DNA from: Phallusia mammillata
Taxonomy: Eukaryota > Chordata > Ascidiacea > Phlebobranchia > Ascidiidae
Reading direction: 5' to 3'
DNA: 64,000 nt
Assembly: GCA_003260075.1 (NCBI GenBank)
Contig: QLIY01000541.1
Coordinates: 45,875-109,874, forward strand
Shown here: positions 11,247 to 24,443 of the stretch, piece after piece
How positions within the stretch are numbered: position 1 is the first letter of the stretch
Layout of the letters: each line of letters starts with the position of its first letter
Program-made: the position numbers and the translations under genes
Notes under the pieces: generated by a model
Told to the model about the DNA's origin: nothing
Databases searched by the model: none
What the model saw: only the letters and a program-made list of their open reading frames with translations

Positions 11247-11868
11247 TGAGACATGGCCGTGTGAATTTGTGTGTTTATAGAAAAAAATGGTCCAAAGAAT
11301 AGACTAAAGCAAAGTCTACAAAAAAACAAGTTGTCCAACCCATTCCTACGCAATAAAGCCTATGGAGGCATTTTGTGTCCATGGTGATACAGCAGGTGTA
11401 GGAAAATAACACAGATATTGTCTGATTTTTACAAACTAGGGAGCTCAAACGCAAATTTAATTCGCCAAATTGCATGAAAATTTCGGGTTCTAATATTTTA
11501 ACGTAATATTACAAGCTAAATTGATTTTTTCATGTAAATTTGGCCGCTTATTTTTCATGTAAACTTTAAATATTTGCATTCAGCCTCAAATGTTAGAAAC
11601 CCAGAGTTTTTTCGATTTGGTCAATCAAATTCGCGTTAAAGCCCACCAGGTTGTAAAAATAAGACAATTCATGTATTTTTCCCCATACCTGCTGTATTTA
11701 TTTCGACACAAAATGGCGTCCATGGGGCTCTATCGCGTAACAATGGGTTGGACTATTGTGTTTTATGTCTGCTTTGGCCTGAAGCAGTGATTTTTAATTC
11801 GGTACGTGTAATTCCTTCCCTGAAAACATTTGATTAGTTAAGAAGTTCGCATTTCTTTAATTATTATT

Positions 11869-12035
11869 AGCTGCAAACAGTGTACACCGTTTCTCTACAT
11901 ATAACATGTCATGAGTGCAGCTGGCCATGAGAGATAGGCAATATAAGCTAAAGTAGTTACCTTAGCACACTCCAGATTGCTGAAAGTAACAGGCTAAAAC
12001 GTTATACCTCACCAACCTGTTGGATGCCACAACTG
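11869..12035 (-). ncRNA. Decayed hammerhead-ribozyme unit (minus strand)
   Basis: On the minus strand CCAGCTGCA is followed by CTCATGA (core CTGATGA with the invariant G changed), a weakened stem II, GAGAAAC, then GTGTACACTG and TTTGCAGC. The rest of the unit, ending TGCCCAGTTGTGGCATCC on that strand, extends to about 12035. It should not cleave. Confidence 0.5.
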
Positions 12036-12679
12036 GGCATTTATAACAAAAACAACTGGTTTATTAAGGATATTAGGACAGAGGTGGCGCTCGAAGGTTC
12101 AGCAGCAAGAACAGCACAAAGACAAAATCGGTTTCTGCAAATATGTACTACTTCAGTTAAGGCGACAAACGAGAAATTATCAGTACAGTTGATTATTACC
12201 GAACTATTATAGGACCAGACTCACAGTAACATTTAAAGCGACCAGTAGATTTAAAGTTCTACAAATACGTCATCACATTCATTACATATTACCAAACTAT
12301 ATTATTAACGAACTGTGCGACTTTAAGCAACAAAAATCCTACTGAAAAATACACTTATTTACAGAAACAACACTTTGGCTGACGATGGTGGAATCTATGG
12401 TCCAGAAATGTACAGATTACACATTGGACGACCAGGAACAGTTCAGTTAGTTCAAATTTTCCATCCGTTACCGAAAAAACAAACATAACAAGTCAATTAA
12501 TAAAGCACGCTGCCTTTATAACATCCAGTCGCTATAATAAACACGAGGCAGCCACGCTTACAAGACCTGACTTCTATAAAACAATGCCAAGGTTGTGACA
12601 TCATAAGCACCGATTAGGAGTTACTGGCAGGAAACATAGAAAACATTATAATATGTACTGTTTTCACCATTTAAGTTGA

Positions 12680-12880
12680 TTTGAGTTTATTTCGCTTGGT
12701 GAAAGACAACATCGCGACACCATTGCACTAAAACAATCACCAAGCCGGAAATAGCTGCGCAACGTTGAAACGTTAAAAGTAAAAGTGGAGGGCACAATTG
12801 GTGGATGAGAGCCAAACACGCTGCAGCTACACCGTCATTACAAGGCGTTAAGTGACTGGGGCTCACAAGAAAGTGAGGTT
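12680..12880. repeat. Dispersed repeat (GCCGGAAATAGCTGCGC family)
   Basis: Shares GCCGGAAATAGCTGCGCAACG, TTGAAACGTTA and GGGCACAATTGGTGGATGA with the copies near 10.8 and 24.1 kb and 54.9 kb. Confidence 0.6.
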
Positions 12881-13420
12881 GGCGCAATAAAAGTAAAAAC
12901 GACTGGTTAATGAAAATGTAATAATTACAAAACGAGAAAAAATTCTGTGATATTATTCTGTTAATAATTGTTTAAAAATTTTTTTAATCGTCAGGTACAG
13001 CCTAATTTGTTGTTGTAAGAATTTCCCCAATGAAAGCAAATTTTCATCCTGATTGTGTCATGCTCGATTGAGAACTTGGCAATAGTAGGTACTTTCCCCT
13101 GTGGAAACCGACCTAACGTGGCAAAACAGAAAATTTCCGGTTCATTTGTAATAAATGGAGGCAGAGGTGTGGTTAGGCACAGTTTCCTGGTTTTAATTAT
13201 AGTTACAGGCGCAAAGAACCAAGTTATAACCGCTTTTAAGCTTAAATACCTAGCAAATGTAGTGTAGTATTTAATCCAAAGTGTAGTATTTAATTGCATT
13301 TAAAAGCATTGTTCATGTGTGTCCTTTTTTGGCGCTTGAAACTATCCGGCAGAGTTTTTTCGGTGTTGTTTTCCTGTCAAACCCCACCCTCTTTCCCTAA
13401 CACGGGTGGTTAGTTTGTAG

Positions 13421-13597
13421 CAGTGGTGGGATTCAAATTTTTTGTCAGCTTGTTTTATCACAAATGTCATATTCAGCTGGTTCTGTTACACTAAGTCCAT
13501 TGTCAGTAATCAGTAATGCTAACAGGTTCGTTGATCTCATAACATTTAGTGAGAGGGTTCTGCAGAACCGGTGCGAACCGACTAAATCCTACCACTG
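13421..13597. mobile_element. hAT-like MITE (CAGTGGTGGGATTC family)
   Basis: Ends CAGTGGTGGGATTCAAA and ATCCTACCACTG, flanked by GTTTGTAG and GTTTATAG (8 bp, one mismatch). It is the most diverged of the four copies in the window. Confidence 0.85.
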
Positions 13598-13844
13598 GTT
13601 TATAGGGGATTAGGGACCCTGGACTGGTCCCACCAAGGTTCATGGATTTATTACTGAGAAGGATTGTTTTAGTGCTATTGTGTCGCTATGTTCACCAAGA
13701 GAAATACCCATCACATCTCTCATCTTTAAATTACTGAGTCTTTAAAGTTGTGAAAAGAACAAAATTGTGTTCTGCTTTTCTGGTAGTTGAGTTGAGTTTA
13801 TTTTGCTTAGTCAAAGAAAACTTAGGGACACAATAGCACTAAAC

Positions 13845-13920
13845 CAGTGGTTCTCAAACTACATTATTATTGTTGGGCCAAATGGTATTTTCAAGTGTGT
13901 AGGGAGCCGCAAAAAAGGGA

Positions 13921-14012
<92 letters not shown>

Positions 14013-14088
14013 TGAGGTCTGGTGCGAGCCGCAAAATAAGTGGTTTGGAGCCGCATGCGACCCCGAAAACAGAGTTTGAGAACCACTG
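13845..14088. mobile_element. hAT-like MITE with an 88-nt C run
   Basis: Ends CAGTGGTTCTCAAACT and GTTTGAGAACCACTG with a perfect 8-bp duplication CACTAAAC (13837-13844, 14089-14096). It inserted into a copy of the GCCGGAAATAGCTG repeat. Positions 13923-14010 are all C; the related copy at 858-1066 has ordinary sequence there, so the run is either a recent expansion or an assembly filler. Confidence 0.85.
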
Positions 14089-14204
14089 CACTAAACAATC
14101 ACTAAGCCGGAAATAGCTGTGCACCGTCAAATATTTAAATGAATTTTTGCAATAAAATCTCCCCAGTGTATTTTGAAATGTTCATTTTTTGATTTGCTGT
14201 ATGT

Positions 14205-15065
14205 GGCATTCAGTAAAACAATTCATAAAGTTTGACATAAGAGTTATGTTCTACATTTAGTTAATTGTAAGCCATGGCTTCAAAAGTTTTTTATCCTACA
14301 GTTTGTGTGGCTTACAATCGAGGGCAACTTATAATTAAGGGTGTCATACTTTTTATGTCATTCTGAAATTATTTCTAGACACGGGCCTTTTGATTTATTT
14401 CGTGTATAAAATTCATTTGCTTATTCGCTTTACATGCCAATAATCGCTGTGCTGGGTACAATTATTTGCGTGACTAACAATTGTTGACAAATAGTTGAAC
14501 TATGTAGCAACATATGATGTGTTATTAAACAATATTACCTAACGTCACTGCATGCAGCTCACTATTAGGGGTGGCTTAAAATCAAGATACAATCAAGTAA
14601 ACGCCCCCCCCCCGGTATCGGTACTCGCTTCAAAACCTGGTATCGTCCCATCACTAGTGGCATTCAGTCAAACAATGCATAAGGTTTAACAGAACAGAGT
14701 GCTTTACGTACAGTATTTATTCGATTGTTACCCTTGACAAAGTTTTTACCCTACCGCTTGTGCAGCTTACAATCAAGGACAACTTATAACCGTGGGTGGC
14801 TTACATTTTTATGTCATTCTGAAATTATTTCTAGACACAGGCCTTTTGATTTATTTTGCGTTTAAAATTCTTTTGCATATTTGCGTTACATGTCTATAAT
14901 CGCTCTGCTGGGTACAATTATTTGAGTGACTAACAATTGTTGACTAATAGTTGAACTATGTAGCAACATATGATGTGTTATTAAACAATATTACCTAACG
15001 TCACTGCATGCAGCTCACAATTAGGGGTGGCTTAAAATCAAGGGCGACATGCAATCATGTAAACA
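14205..15065. repeat. Diverged tandem pair (about 0.4 kb) with C10 junction
   Basis: 14205-14603 and about 14656-15065 align throughout (TTATGTCATTCTGAAATT, GGGTACAATTATTTG, ACATATGATGTGTTATT) at roughly 90% identity by eye. A C10 run at 14604-14613 ends the first copy. The divergence is higher than at other junctions. Confidence 0.65.
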
Positions 15066-15127
15066 TGGTAACCATTGTGACATGAAGTAGCATATCAAAA
15101 TACTCTCACAAATTCATCAGAAAAACT

Positions 15128-15144
15128 ATTTTTTGTGTTTTTAG
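15128..15144 (+). promoter_or_regulatory. 3' splice acceptor 19 nt before the ATG (candidate trans-splice site)
   Basis: TTTTTTGTGTTTTTAG ends at 15144, 19 nt before the ATG at 15164. It is the third plus-strand gene with this layout. Confidence 0.5.
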
Positions 15145-15163
15145 TCTTTGTTTTCTGAACACA

Positions 15164-18100
15164 ATGTTTTTGTACCATATTTTGTCCGCACTTATTTTGT
15201 TGTATTTTGTGAATGGTGCTGAAATTAATGTGGCCAACACCCAGTTATGGGGGCCAGGCCTTCGTGCTGAAGCCAATGTACCTGTCAGATATTTTTATAT
15301 TCAAGCCTACGATAAGAAAAACAAAATGTAAGTATAAAATTAGTAACCCACCCCCCCCCCCAGCCAATGTACCTGTCAGATATTTTTATATTCAAGCCTA
15401 CGATAAGAAGAACAAAATGTAAGTATAATATTAGTAACCCATAATTTTAGGTTAATTGCATACTCCATTACTTGATACTCAATTAAAATTTCAATATCTA
15501 AATGCTTTTGCTTGGTGAAAAATCACATAATGTCACAACTATACTGAACAATCACCAAGGTGGAATGGTCTTGTATTATTGGAAAACTTTTGTTACCACC
15601 TTTCACATTACATTTTGAACTTCTTTCTTTAAACTTTTGTCTCTCTTTAGCTTGCAAAGTGTATGTTAGAATGTGTACATAAAATTTGTATGCCTTTTTT
15701 AAAAAGCGTTTTCTAAACATATTTCAATTTCACTCTTGGTTTTGCTGCTAAGTGTGTTAATGTTTTTTTTTGGTTCCAAAGCTTTGCTAATTTTATCATA
15801 GCAAAATCTAAACTTTGAGCCAATAAATGATAAGCTGCAGACAGTGCACACTTTTTCGACCTATAAGGTCTCATCAGTCCACTGGTGACGGGTAAAAACC
15901 CATGCCTTACCCCAGTGTTTCTTAACCTTTTTAGTGCTCATACCCTTTGAGCTTTCATAAAATTTTCTTGTACCCCCTATCTACAATGGCCGACGAAAGT
16001 AAATAAAAAAAGCCCCCCCCCCTGTGTTAATGTTTTTTTTTGGTTCCAAAGCTTTGCTAATTTTATCATAACAAAATCTACTTTGAGCCAATAAATGATA
16101 AGCTGCAGACAGTGCACACTTTTTTGACCTATAAGGTCTCATCAGTCCACTGGTGACGGATAAAAACCCATGCCTTACACCAGTGTTTCTTAACCTTTTT
16201 AGAGCTCGTACCCCTTGAGCTTTCATAAAATTTTCTCGTACTCCATATCTACAATGGCCGACGAAAGTAACTAAAATTGTAATAATAGAAATTAAACTCA
16301 GTGTATTTATAACTTGCGTGTTGAATGCATGCATTAAAACAGTATTGTAAGTAGTACAAACCAACTCATTCTAGAAATATAACAAAGTAACTTGTTACGC
16401 ATTCTTCACAAATATGCCTAAATAGCGTATAATTTTACCCTGCATGTCATACCCCCTGCTTTGGTGCTTTGTACAACAAGGAGTACACGTAGCCCTGGTT
16501 AATAACCCCTGCTTTACCAAGTCTGTTCGATGCCACAACTGGGCATACACCACAGAGGAAACTGGCTCACAACGGCCAAGCAACTGCTTTGGAACCAAAG
16601 TGAAGTCGGCTCAGTGTCACAGTATTAATTGGAAACCGTAGAGGCAATAAATGATAAGCTGCAACCAGTGCACACTGTTTCGACCTATAAGGTCTTATCA
16701 GTACAGCTGGTGACAAGGCATAGGTTGGATTGGCTATCACAGCCTTCTAATAGCGCTTCAGTTTTTTCAGAGTAACAGGCTGAAAGCCATTCCTCACCAA
16801 ATCTGTTCAATACCAAACCACAAAAGACAGTGTGCACTGTTTGCAGCTTAGACAACAGTTTCGAAACATAATCCTTAATTTTACACATTATTTTGCCACT
16901 AAAGTGTGTTAATGAATGTTTGGCTCTAAAGTATTGCAAATTTTATCATAAAATTATCTAAATTATTCATTTATTTTTTAGCATTAAAAAAGATTTAGGA
17001 GATGATGCATTCAAGTTATCTTTATCGTCACCTAGTGGACAGCGGGTCAGAGCATGGGCTCAGGTTTTGAACCGACTTAATGGAAGTTATGTTGCTCGAT
17101 TTAGACTTTATGATTTTTCTGGAGAACTAACCATTTCACTCACACACAAAGGAAAACATGTTGCCAATTCGCCGTATCATTTAAAAGGTTTGAATTGGTT
17201 ATTTTGTTTTTTGGGTTTCCTAAGGTAGAGCAGTGCTTTTCAACTTTTTTCTCACTACTTAATGCATTAAAAAATCTTGTGGAACACCAAACAAAATTTT
17301 ATAAAAATAAAATAAAACAAACATGCTTAAAGCCAACTACTGTATTGTATTTGAGCAACAACAGGCCCACACACCAGTCTGCAGCAGTGTTTCCCAACCT
17401 ATGGGTCGCAACCCAAAGTTGGGTCGCCTGCAAATTCTGTTGGGTCGCCTGTTTTTGGGACAATAAAAGCATCTACTTCGTCTCGTAGCGTTATTTTATT
17501 ATCTCCCAAGGATGTAAATTGTTGCCCAATAATAATTTCATGACAATTTACCGTGATGGTGCCTAATTCTGTTTGTGACGTCGTAATGTTTTTGTGAGAT
17601 CACTGTTAAGCGTTGTCTGGCTGATAATACTTTGAACCAGTTCTAAGTTGGTCGAAAACAACGAATAGTATTTTTTTAATTTTTCAAATCGGGGTGGTAG
17701 TTTTCGAAAAGCTTTCCTGATTTACGAACAAAAAGACAACTCAAATAGTAAGAATGTATGTCCATGGGTCGCGAGAAACCACAAAACGAAATTATGGGCA
17801 GTATTTGGGTCGCGACAAAAAAAGGTTGGGAACCACTGGTCTGCAGAATATGGCAGTTCCCGATGAGATCTCGCACAAGCAGAACCTACATGTCCCGCAT
17901 GCGCGCGTGCATGACCTGTTAGTTTGTGTGCAAGACCAATTTCATCAGGCACAAACCAATTAAAAGAGGTCAAGCAGGCCAATTAAAGGCCCAAAATTTG
18001 CGCCCCCCCCCCGGGTCGCGACAAAAAAAGGTTGGGAACCACTGGTCTGCAGAATATGGCGGTTCCCGATGAGATCTCGCGCAAGCAGAACCTACATGTC

Positions 18101-21100
18101 CCGCATGCGCGCATGCATGACCTGTAAGTTTGCGTGCAAGACCAATTTCAGCAGGCACAAACCAATTAAAAGAGGTCAGGACAGGCCAATTAAAGGCCCA
18201 AAATTTGCACGCGGAAACCCAAAAAAATGTGCGTGCAAAAAAATTTGTTTCCAAAAAATCGCGCGTCAACCTGCCACATTCTGCAGACTGTCCCACAGTA
18301 TTACATTCTTAGTATTATACGCAAAGAACCTTATTATTAATCGACAATAAATGAAGCAAACCACTAGAACCTTTGAATTGGTGATTGGACATATATATAC
18401 TTTCAAAAAATGAAAGATATTTACGCTTAGTGTTAAACCAGTGATTTTTAACCGGTGTTATATGAAACAATAATTCAACTAATCAATTTCATCCCCCCCC
18501 CCCTGAATTGGTGATTGGACATATATATACTTTCAAAAAATGAAAGATATTCACGCTTAGTGTTAAACCAGTGATTTTTGACCGGTGTTATATAGAACAA
18601 TAATTCAACTAATCAATTTCATGTGGAAAACCTGACAATCGTTCTGCAGAACACTGGTTGAAAATCACTGAGCTAGAGCTATTAACATTAGAACTCACAA
18701 CAGACAAAGGTTGCTAAATACCGATAGATGGCCAAAGAGCAAAGTTATTTATATCAACAGTGAGACTGGGATAGGGTCAGTGGTGGGATTCAGCCGGTTC
18801 GCACCGGTTTTGTAGAACGGTCTCATGAAATTTTATTAAATCAGCAAACCGGTTAGCATTACTGGTTACTATCAATTGACTATAGGTAACAGAAGCAGCT
18901 AAAAACTATGAATTTTGTGATAGAACCGGCTGACAAAAAATTTGAATCCTACCACTGGAAATGGTTAGGAAATAAGTTTATTATTATGAAACCTTATTCT
19001 AAGCTTAATAGCCATAAACATAACCATTAGCATTTTTACACAATTTGATTTTAAACATTTGCTAATATTTTTTGTGCTACCTATTAGTATTTAGCAAAAT
19101 TGTCTGATTTTAGTTTTTACATTGATAGAATTTCCATTTAGTAAACACCTTGAAGGTAAATTAAACACAACAATTATGATAATGAGGAAACCAAGTTTTT
19201 TACAAACATTTATGTTAATTTTTAATAGTGTTATTAAATATAGACAACGACTGTTATTAACTTGCTCTTAGCTGTTAGAATTTTCTAAGCTAGGTTAGTT
19301 TTATGGCTGACGTATTTAATGCCACAATATTATTTATATTATCTTTCTTATCAACATTTGGAGCTAGTAACAATTTATACATATTAATATCCATTATTTT
19401 ATCAGAATAAAGCAGGGGTGTGCAACCTCCGGCCCGCGGGTCAAATGTGGCCCTTGAATAAAGGTTAACCGGCCCGCAGAGACGCCTGGATTTCAATTGT
19501 ACTTGCAAGAGTCCAACTATTATACATTTTTGAGCACCCGGTGCTATTTTTATGCGACCTAGCAACATGTGGCTAGAATCAAATGCGAATTTTCTTGTAG
19601 TTAAGCATGTTTGGTATTTAAAAAAGGAAAATCACCTTGTGTTATTCACAGGTACGGCCGGCGATCTAATTTTAGCAATTGTATTTGGCCCCACAGTAAC
19701 AAAGGTTGCACACTCCTGGAGTAAAGTATGGAAAAATTGTGGCCTGTTAGTCAACATTGTTACTAGTTAGCACAGGTGGTTGGTTTTTAGGGCCTCCTTG
19801 ACTGGTCCCAACAAATATTGTGGATCATTTTTTTATACGTTGCAAAGTTGCACAGCTATTTCTGCTTGTTGTTCATAAATGCAAGAAAATAATTTTTTTT
19901 TCGTAACAACTTATATATAATCGAAGAAAAAGGCAAAAAATTTTGACCAGTCTAATTGCAATTTGATAGAAGTAGGTGCATAAAAAATCGTGAAAAATAA
20001 AAATAGAATGTAAACACCAGGGGTGTCCAACTTGAAAATAACGCTGTGCCAATTTTGGTTTTAAAAGTTACTCGTGTGCCAATAATCTTGTCCTAAACGG
20101 TTTTGGCTTGAGTAAACTTGTTAATGCGGTACTCCGGTAGAAACTTTTTATTCTGTTTATGCCACACAAAAAAGACAAATAGTTTAAAGACACATGTTGG
20201 ACACCCATGGTATACATGCTTTTATAGTTAAAGCTGATTGCAGTTACTTTTAGCCAAATCTGACTGTACACAAGCTTCAAAACCGTTTAACATTTTAACA
20301 GAGGTTTACGGGAATGACTGTTTTTGTCCGACAAATCAGAAGAAGTGGTTTAAAGCCCTCGAGTGTCCAAAAAGCTTTCAGCAAATTGAGGACGACTTCC
20401 AGATTCATGACAAAATTGAAGTTTCGACACTACGAGAAAAAATGCTGGAAAGATTTGGAAAACATCATTCTTTCTGTAACTATGTGATAAAAAATAACGA
20501 GGTATTATTTTGTTTGCTGAAATATATTTTTTTAAAGAATTCAATTAGTGAAAGAAAGGGACACATATTGATTTTACTCAAAATGTTTGTTTTTTTTTCC
20601 TTTTTTTTTCTTCTACGCAAAGTTTGTCCGACCCGTTTTTCCATCAAATGTTTGATGGATTCGGCTTCCCCCCCCCCGCAAAGTTGCACAGCTATTTCTG
20701 CTTGTTGTTCATAAATGCAAGAAAAAATTTTTTTTTTCGTAACAACTTATAATCGAAGAAAAAGGCAAAAAATTTTGACCAGTCTAATTGCAATTTGATA
20801 GAAGTAGGTGCATAAAAAATCGTGAAAAATAAAAATAGAATGTAAACACCAGGGGTGTCCAACTTGAAAATAACGCTGTGCCAATTTTGGTTTTAAAAGT
20901 TACTCGTGTGCCAATAATCTTGTCCTAAACGGTTTTGGCTTGAGTAAACTTGTTAATGCGGTACTCCGGTAGAAACTTTTTATTCTGTTTATGCCACACA
21001 AAAAAGACAAATAGTTTAAAGACACATGTTGGACACCCATGGTATACATGCTTTTATAGTTAAAGCTGATTGCAGTTACTTTTAGCCAAATCTGACTGTA

Positions 21101-24100
21101 CACAAGCTTCAAAACCGTTTAACATTTTAACAGAGGTTTACGGGAATGACTGTTTTTGTCCGACAAATCAGAAGAAGTGGTTTAAAGCCCTCGAGTGTCC
21201 AATAAGCTTTCAGCAAATTGAGGACGACTTCCAGATTCATGACAAAATTGAAGTTTCGACACTACGAGAAAAAATGCTGGAAAGATTTGGAAAACATCAT
21301 TCTTTCTGTAACTATGTGATTAAAAATAACGAGGTATTATTTTGTTTGCTGAAATATATTTTTTTAAAGAATTCAATTAGTGAAAGAAAGGGACACATAT
21401 TGATTTTACTCAAAATGTTTGTTTGTTTTTNNNNNNNNNNNNNNNNNNNNNNNNNNNNNNNNNNNNNNNNNNNNNNNNNNNNNNNNNNNNNNNNNNNNNN
21501 NNNNNNNNNNNNNNNNNNNNNNNNNNNNNNNNNNNNNNNNNNNNNNNNNNNNNNNNNNNNNNNNNNNNNNNNNNNNNNNNNNNNNNNNNNNNNNNNNNNN
21601 NNNNNNNNNNNNNNNNNNNNNNNNNNNNNNNNNNNNNNNNNNNNNNNNNNNNNNNNNNNNNNNNNNNNNNNNNNNNNNNNNNNNNNNNNNNNNNNNNNNN
21701 NNNNNNNNNNNNNNNNNNNNNNNNNNNNNNNNNNNTGCACAGTACCAATCACTGTGTTTGTCTTCACAATACCAAACTTACTCATTGTTATCTATTGAAT
21801 TGCATTATTTTCAACTTTGCATGTGTGGGGACCCATGAGTTTTTGCCTGCAGAAACAACCAAGGTTATAAAAGACGATGGCTAATATGGGACCCAATACA
21901 AAATAAGCATAGGAAATATATTTATGTTTTAAAATAGATCATAGTGTATGTGCAAGGGCAATACGTGTGCTAAGCCACCCTTCTAGTTTTACAATGGTTT
22001 AGACCAGTGGTTCTCAACCAGGGCCCATGAACTCCCCAGGAGGGTTGTATTCCAGAGGGCAACAGGTGTAGGTTCACCAGAAACACCAACTCAAAGCCAT
22101 TTTCTTGACTTTTTTTTCAAAGTAACAAATTCTGGTTTATAAACTGTTGTCATTTAGAGTATAGAAGAAAAATAATTATACATATAACATTACTGTTTAA
22201 TTTTTTTTTCGAAGGTATTTCGTGAATGTCATGGAAGCATCACAGATTTTAAGATGTTTATGGACGCACCTTTGCTAAACTTAGCAAGAAAGGTAAAACA
22301 CATTTTGTTTTAAACCTAACCGTCTTTGTGCAGTGAACCATAGCCGTTGTTTAGCAGCTGCACGAAGCTCGCTGGTAAGCCCTTTTAAGTGTGCAAAGTC
22401 ATGCATGTAACAAGCGTCATGGTAGACTACATGAAGCTCGTTAGGAAAACCCGATTTATGCGTACAAAGTCGTGTATGTAACAAGCGCCATGGTAGACTA
22501 CATGAAGCTCGTTAGGAAACCCGCTTTATGCGTACAAAGTCGTGCATGTAACAAGCGCCATGCTAGACTACATGAAGCTCGTTAGGAAACCCGCTTTATG
22601 CGTACAAAGTCGTGCATGTAACAAGCGCTNGTTAGGAAACCCGCTTTAAGCGTGCAAAGTCGTGCATGTAACAAGTGATTTAGTTGACTGCACGAAGCTC
22701 GTTATGAAACCCGCTTTAGGTGTTCCAAGTCGTGTATGTAACAAGCGCTATGGTAGACTACATGAAGCTCGTTAGGAAACCCGCTTTATGCGTACAAAGT
22801 CGTGCATGTAACAAGCGCCATGCTAGACTACATGAAGCTCGTTAGGAAACCCGCTTTATGCGTACAAAGTCGTGCATGTAACAAGCGCTATCGTTGAATG
22901 CACGGAGCTCGTTTAAAAATCCTCTAAAGTCTAAACAGTCGTGCGTGTAACAAGTGCTATGGTTGACTGCACGAAACTCGTTGTTAAACCCGCTTTTAGC
23001 GTGCAAAGTCGTGTGTGTGTAACAAGTGCCATAGTTGACTACACGTTGCTCGTAAGAAACCGACTTTAAGCGTGCAAAGTCGTGCATGTAACAAACGCTT
23101 TGGTTGACTGCACGAAGCTCGTTACGAAACCCGCTTTAACCTTTCCCAGCCAATTTATAAAAAATGTCGACATATTTACAGTAACATGCTTCTGTAGGTG
23201 AAACTCCCCGATATTTCGTTTTTCATAAATCTCGGTGATTGGCCTTTGGAGAAAAATAAGGCAAATCCCCTACCGATTGTGTCCTGGTGTGGTTCCGATG
23301 ACTCCTATGACATCATACTGCCAACTTATGACATCACAAACTCAGTGCTGGAAATGCTTGGAAGGTACATGTGTTTGAGTTTCATTTTTATCCTCAGTGG
23401 GCGGGCAACGCCCGATTGCTCATAATGAGTCCGCCTTCGAGCAAGGGTTGTAAGTAGGGCCGGTTTCGGGCTCAAGTTTCTTGAAAAAAAAAACGGGCCT
23501 GACTTTACACTTTGTGTCAGTATTTAAAAAAAATAACTTGCTAAACAGCCAGTTGCTGGACCTGACCTACTGTCAAACAGTCCCAAAACGCCATGTTCAA
23601 GACCACTATAGTCTATTATTGTCTGTTGTGTTTGTTGTCTTGGTATCTCCTGAGGCTTCAAGTATAGGCCTGTCAATCAACGTTCCGGGTCTAAACGGGC
23701 TTCCCAAAATCGATTCGGGTTCGGGCCGGGTTTCGGGCTTGTACTTTCAGTTTCGGGCCGGATTCGGACTCCAATTTCAGGCCCGTTTACAACTCTACTT
23801 CGAGCTACAACTCTGTTTTATTGAAAAGTCTGTTAAATCAGTTTTTATGTGATTTTTTTTAGTGGGTGACTGTAATTTAGTTTAACAATGGTCAGCAGCA
23901 GTGCCGCTTAAGTTTCCTGCTCAGGGAAACACAAGCGACCGAGGTAGAATTAGAATCCACAGCCTTTCGAACACAAGGTGTTTGCGCTACCCACTTAGCC
24001 ATCGTGCTTCTCAGATAGATTTGAAACTAGTTACTAATTGGCGTACTAGTAAAAATTGCACTTAGTTTCTGAGCAAAAAAAACAAACAATTAATATATCA

Positions 24101-24406
24101 TTACCAAGTTGGAAATAGCTGTGCAACGTTGCAAAACTATCAAGCGCAAAACAGTGAAAGGCACAATTGGTACATCATGGCTAAACGCGCTGCAGCTACA
24201 CCGTGTTTAAAATAATGTTACTTTTTTGATTCTATGTCCAATATAGTTTCTTTCAAAACCCTAATTGATCATGAAAAAGCATCGAGCCAGTTTCCTTTGT
24301 GGTTTTGTGTTTGTGGTTGATGCCCAGTTGTGGCATCGAACAGAATAGGCGAGGCATGGCTTTTTAGCCAGTAATCCCAACAAACTGGAGTGCCGTTGGA
24401 TGGCTA

Positions 24407-24443
<37 letters not shown>

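Larger units (their letters stand above)
11247..15127. other. Intergenic region, repeats only
   Basis: No coding exon is supportable. It holds a decayed hammerhead unit (11869-12035), dispersed repeats (12680-12880, 13795-14125), two hAT-like MITEs (13421-13597, 13845-14088) and a diverged 0.4-kb tandem pair (14205-15065). I see nothing recognisable in 12050-12680 and 12880-13400. Confidence 0.6.
15753..16276. repeat. About 260-bp direct duplication split by C10
   Basis: 15753-16012 is repeated at 16023-16276 after ten C, with a few substitutions (for example ACTTTTTCGACC against ACTTTTTTGACC). It includes a hammerhead copy and the start of a hAT-like MITE, so both appear twice. Confidence 0.8.

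Noticed and set aside
20238-20714. 158-residue ORF and its 242-residue copy at 21070-21798 as separate genes
   Set aside because: The conserved part is KDELC exon 3 read through its donor; the rest is intron or the N gap.
22281-23087. Repeated Cys/His-rich ORFs on the minus strand ([14 protein letters not shown] motifs)
   Set aside because: They arise from the 70-bp minisatellite; 70 is not a multiple of three, so the frame drifts between units and no protein repeat is maintained.
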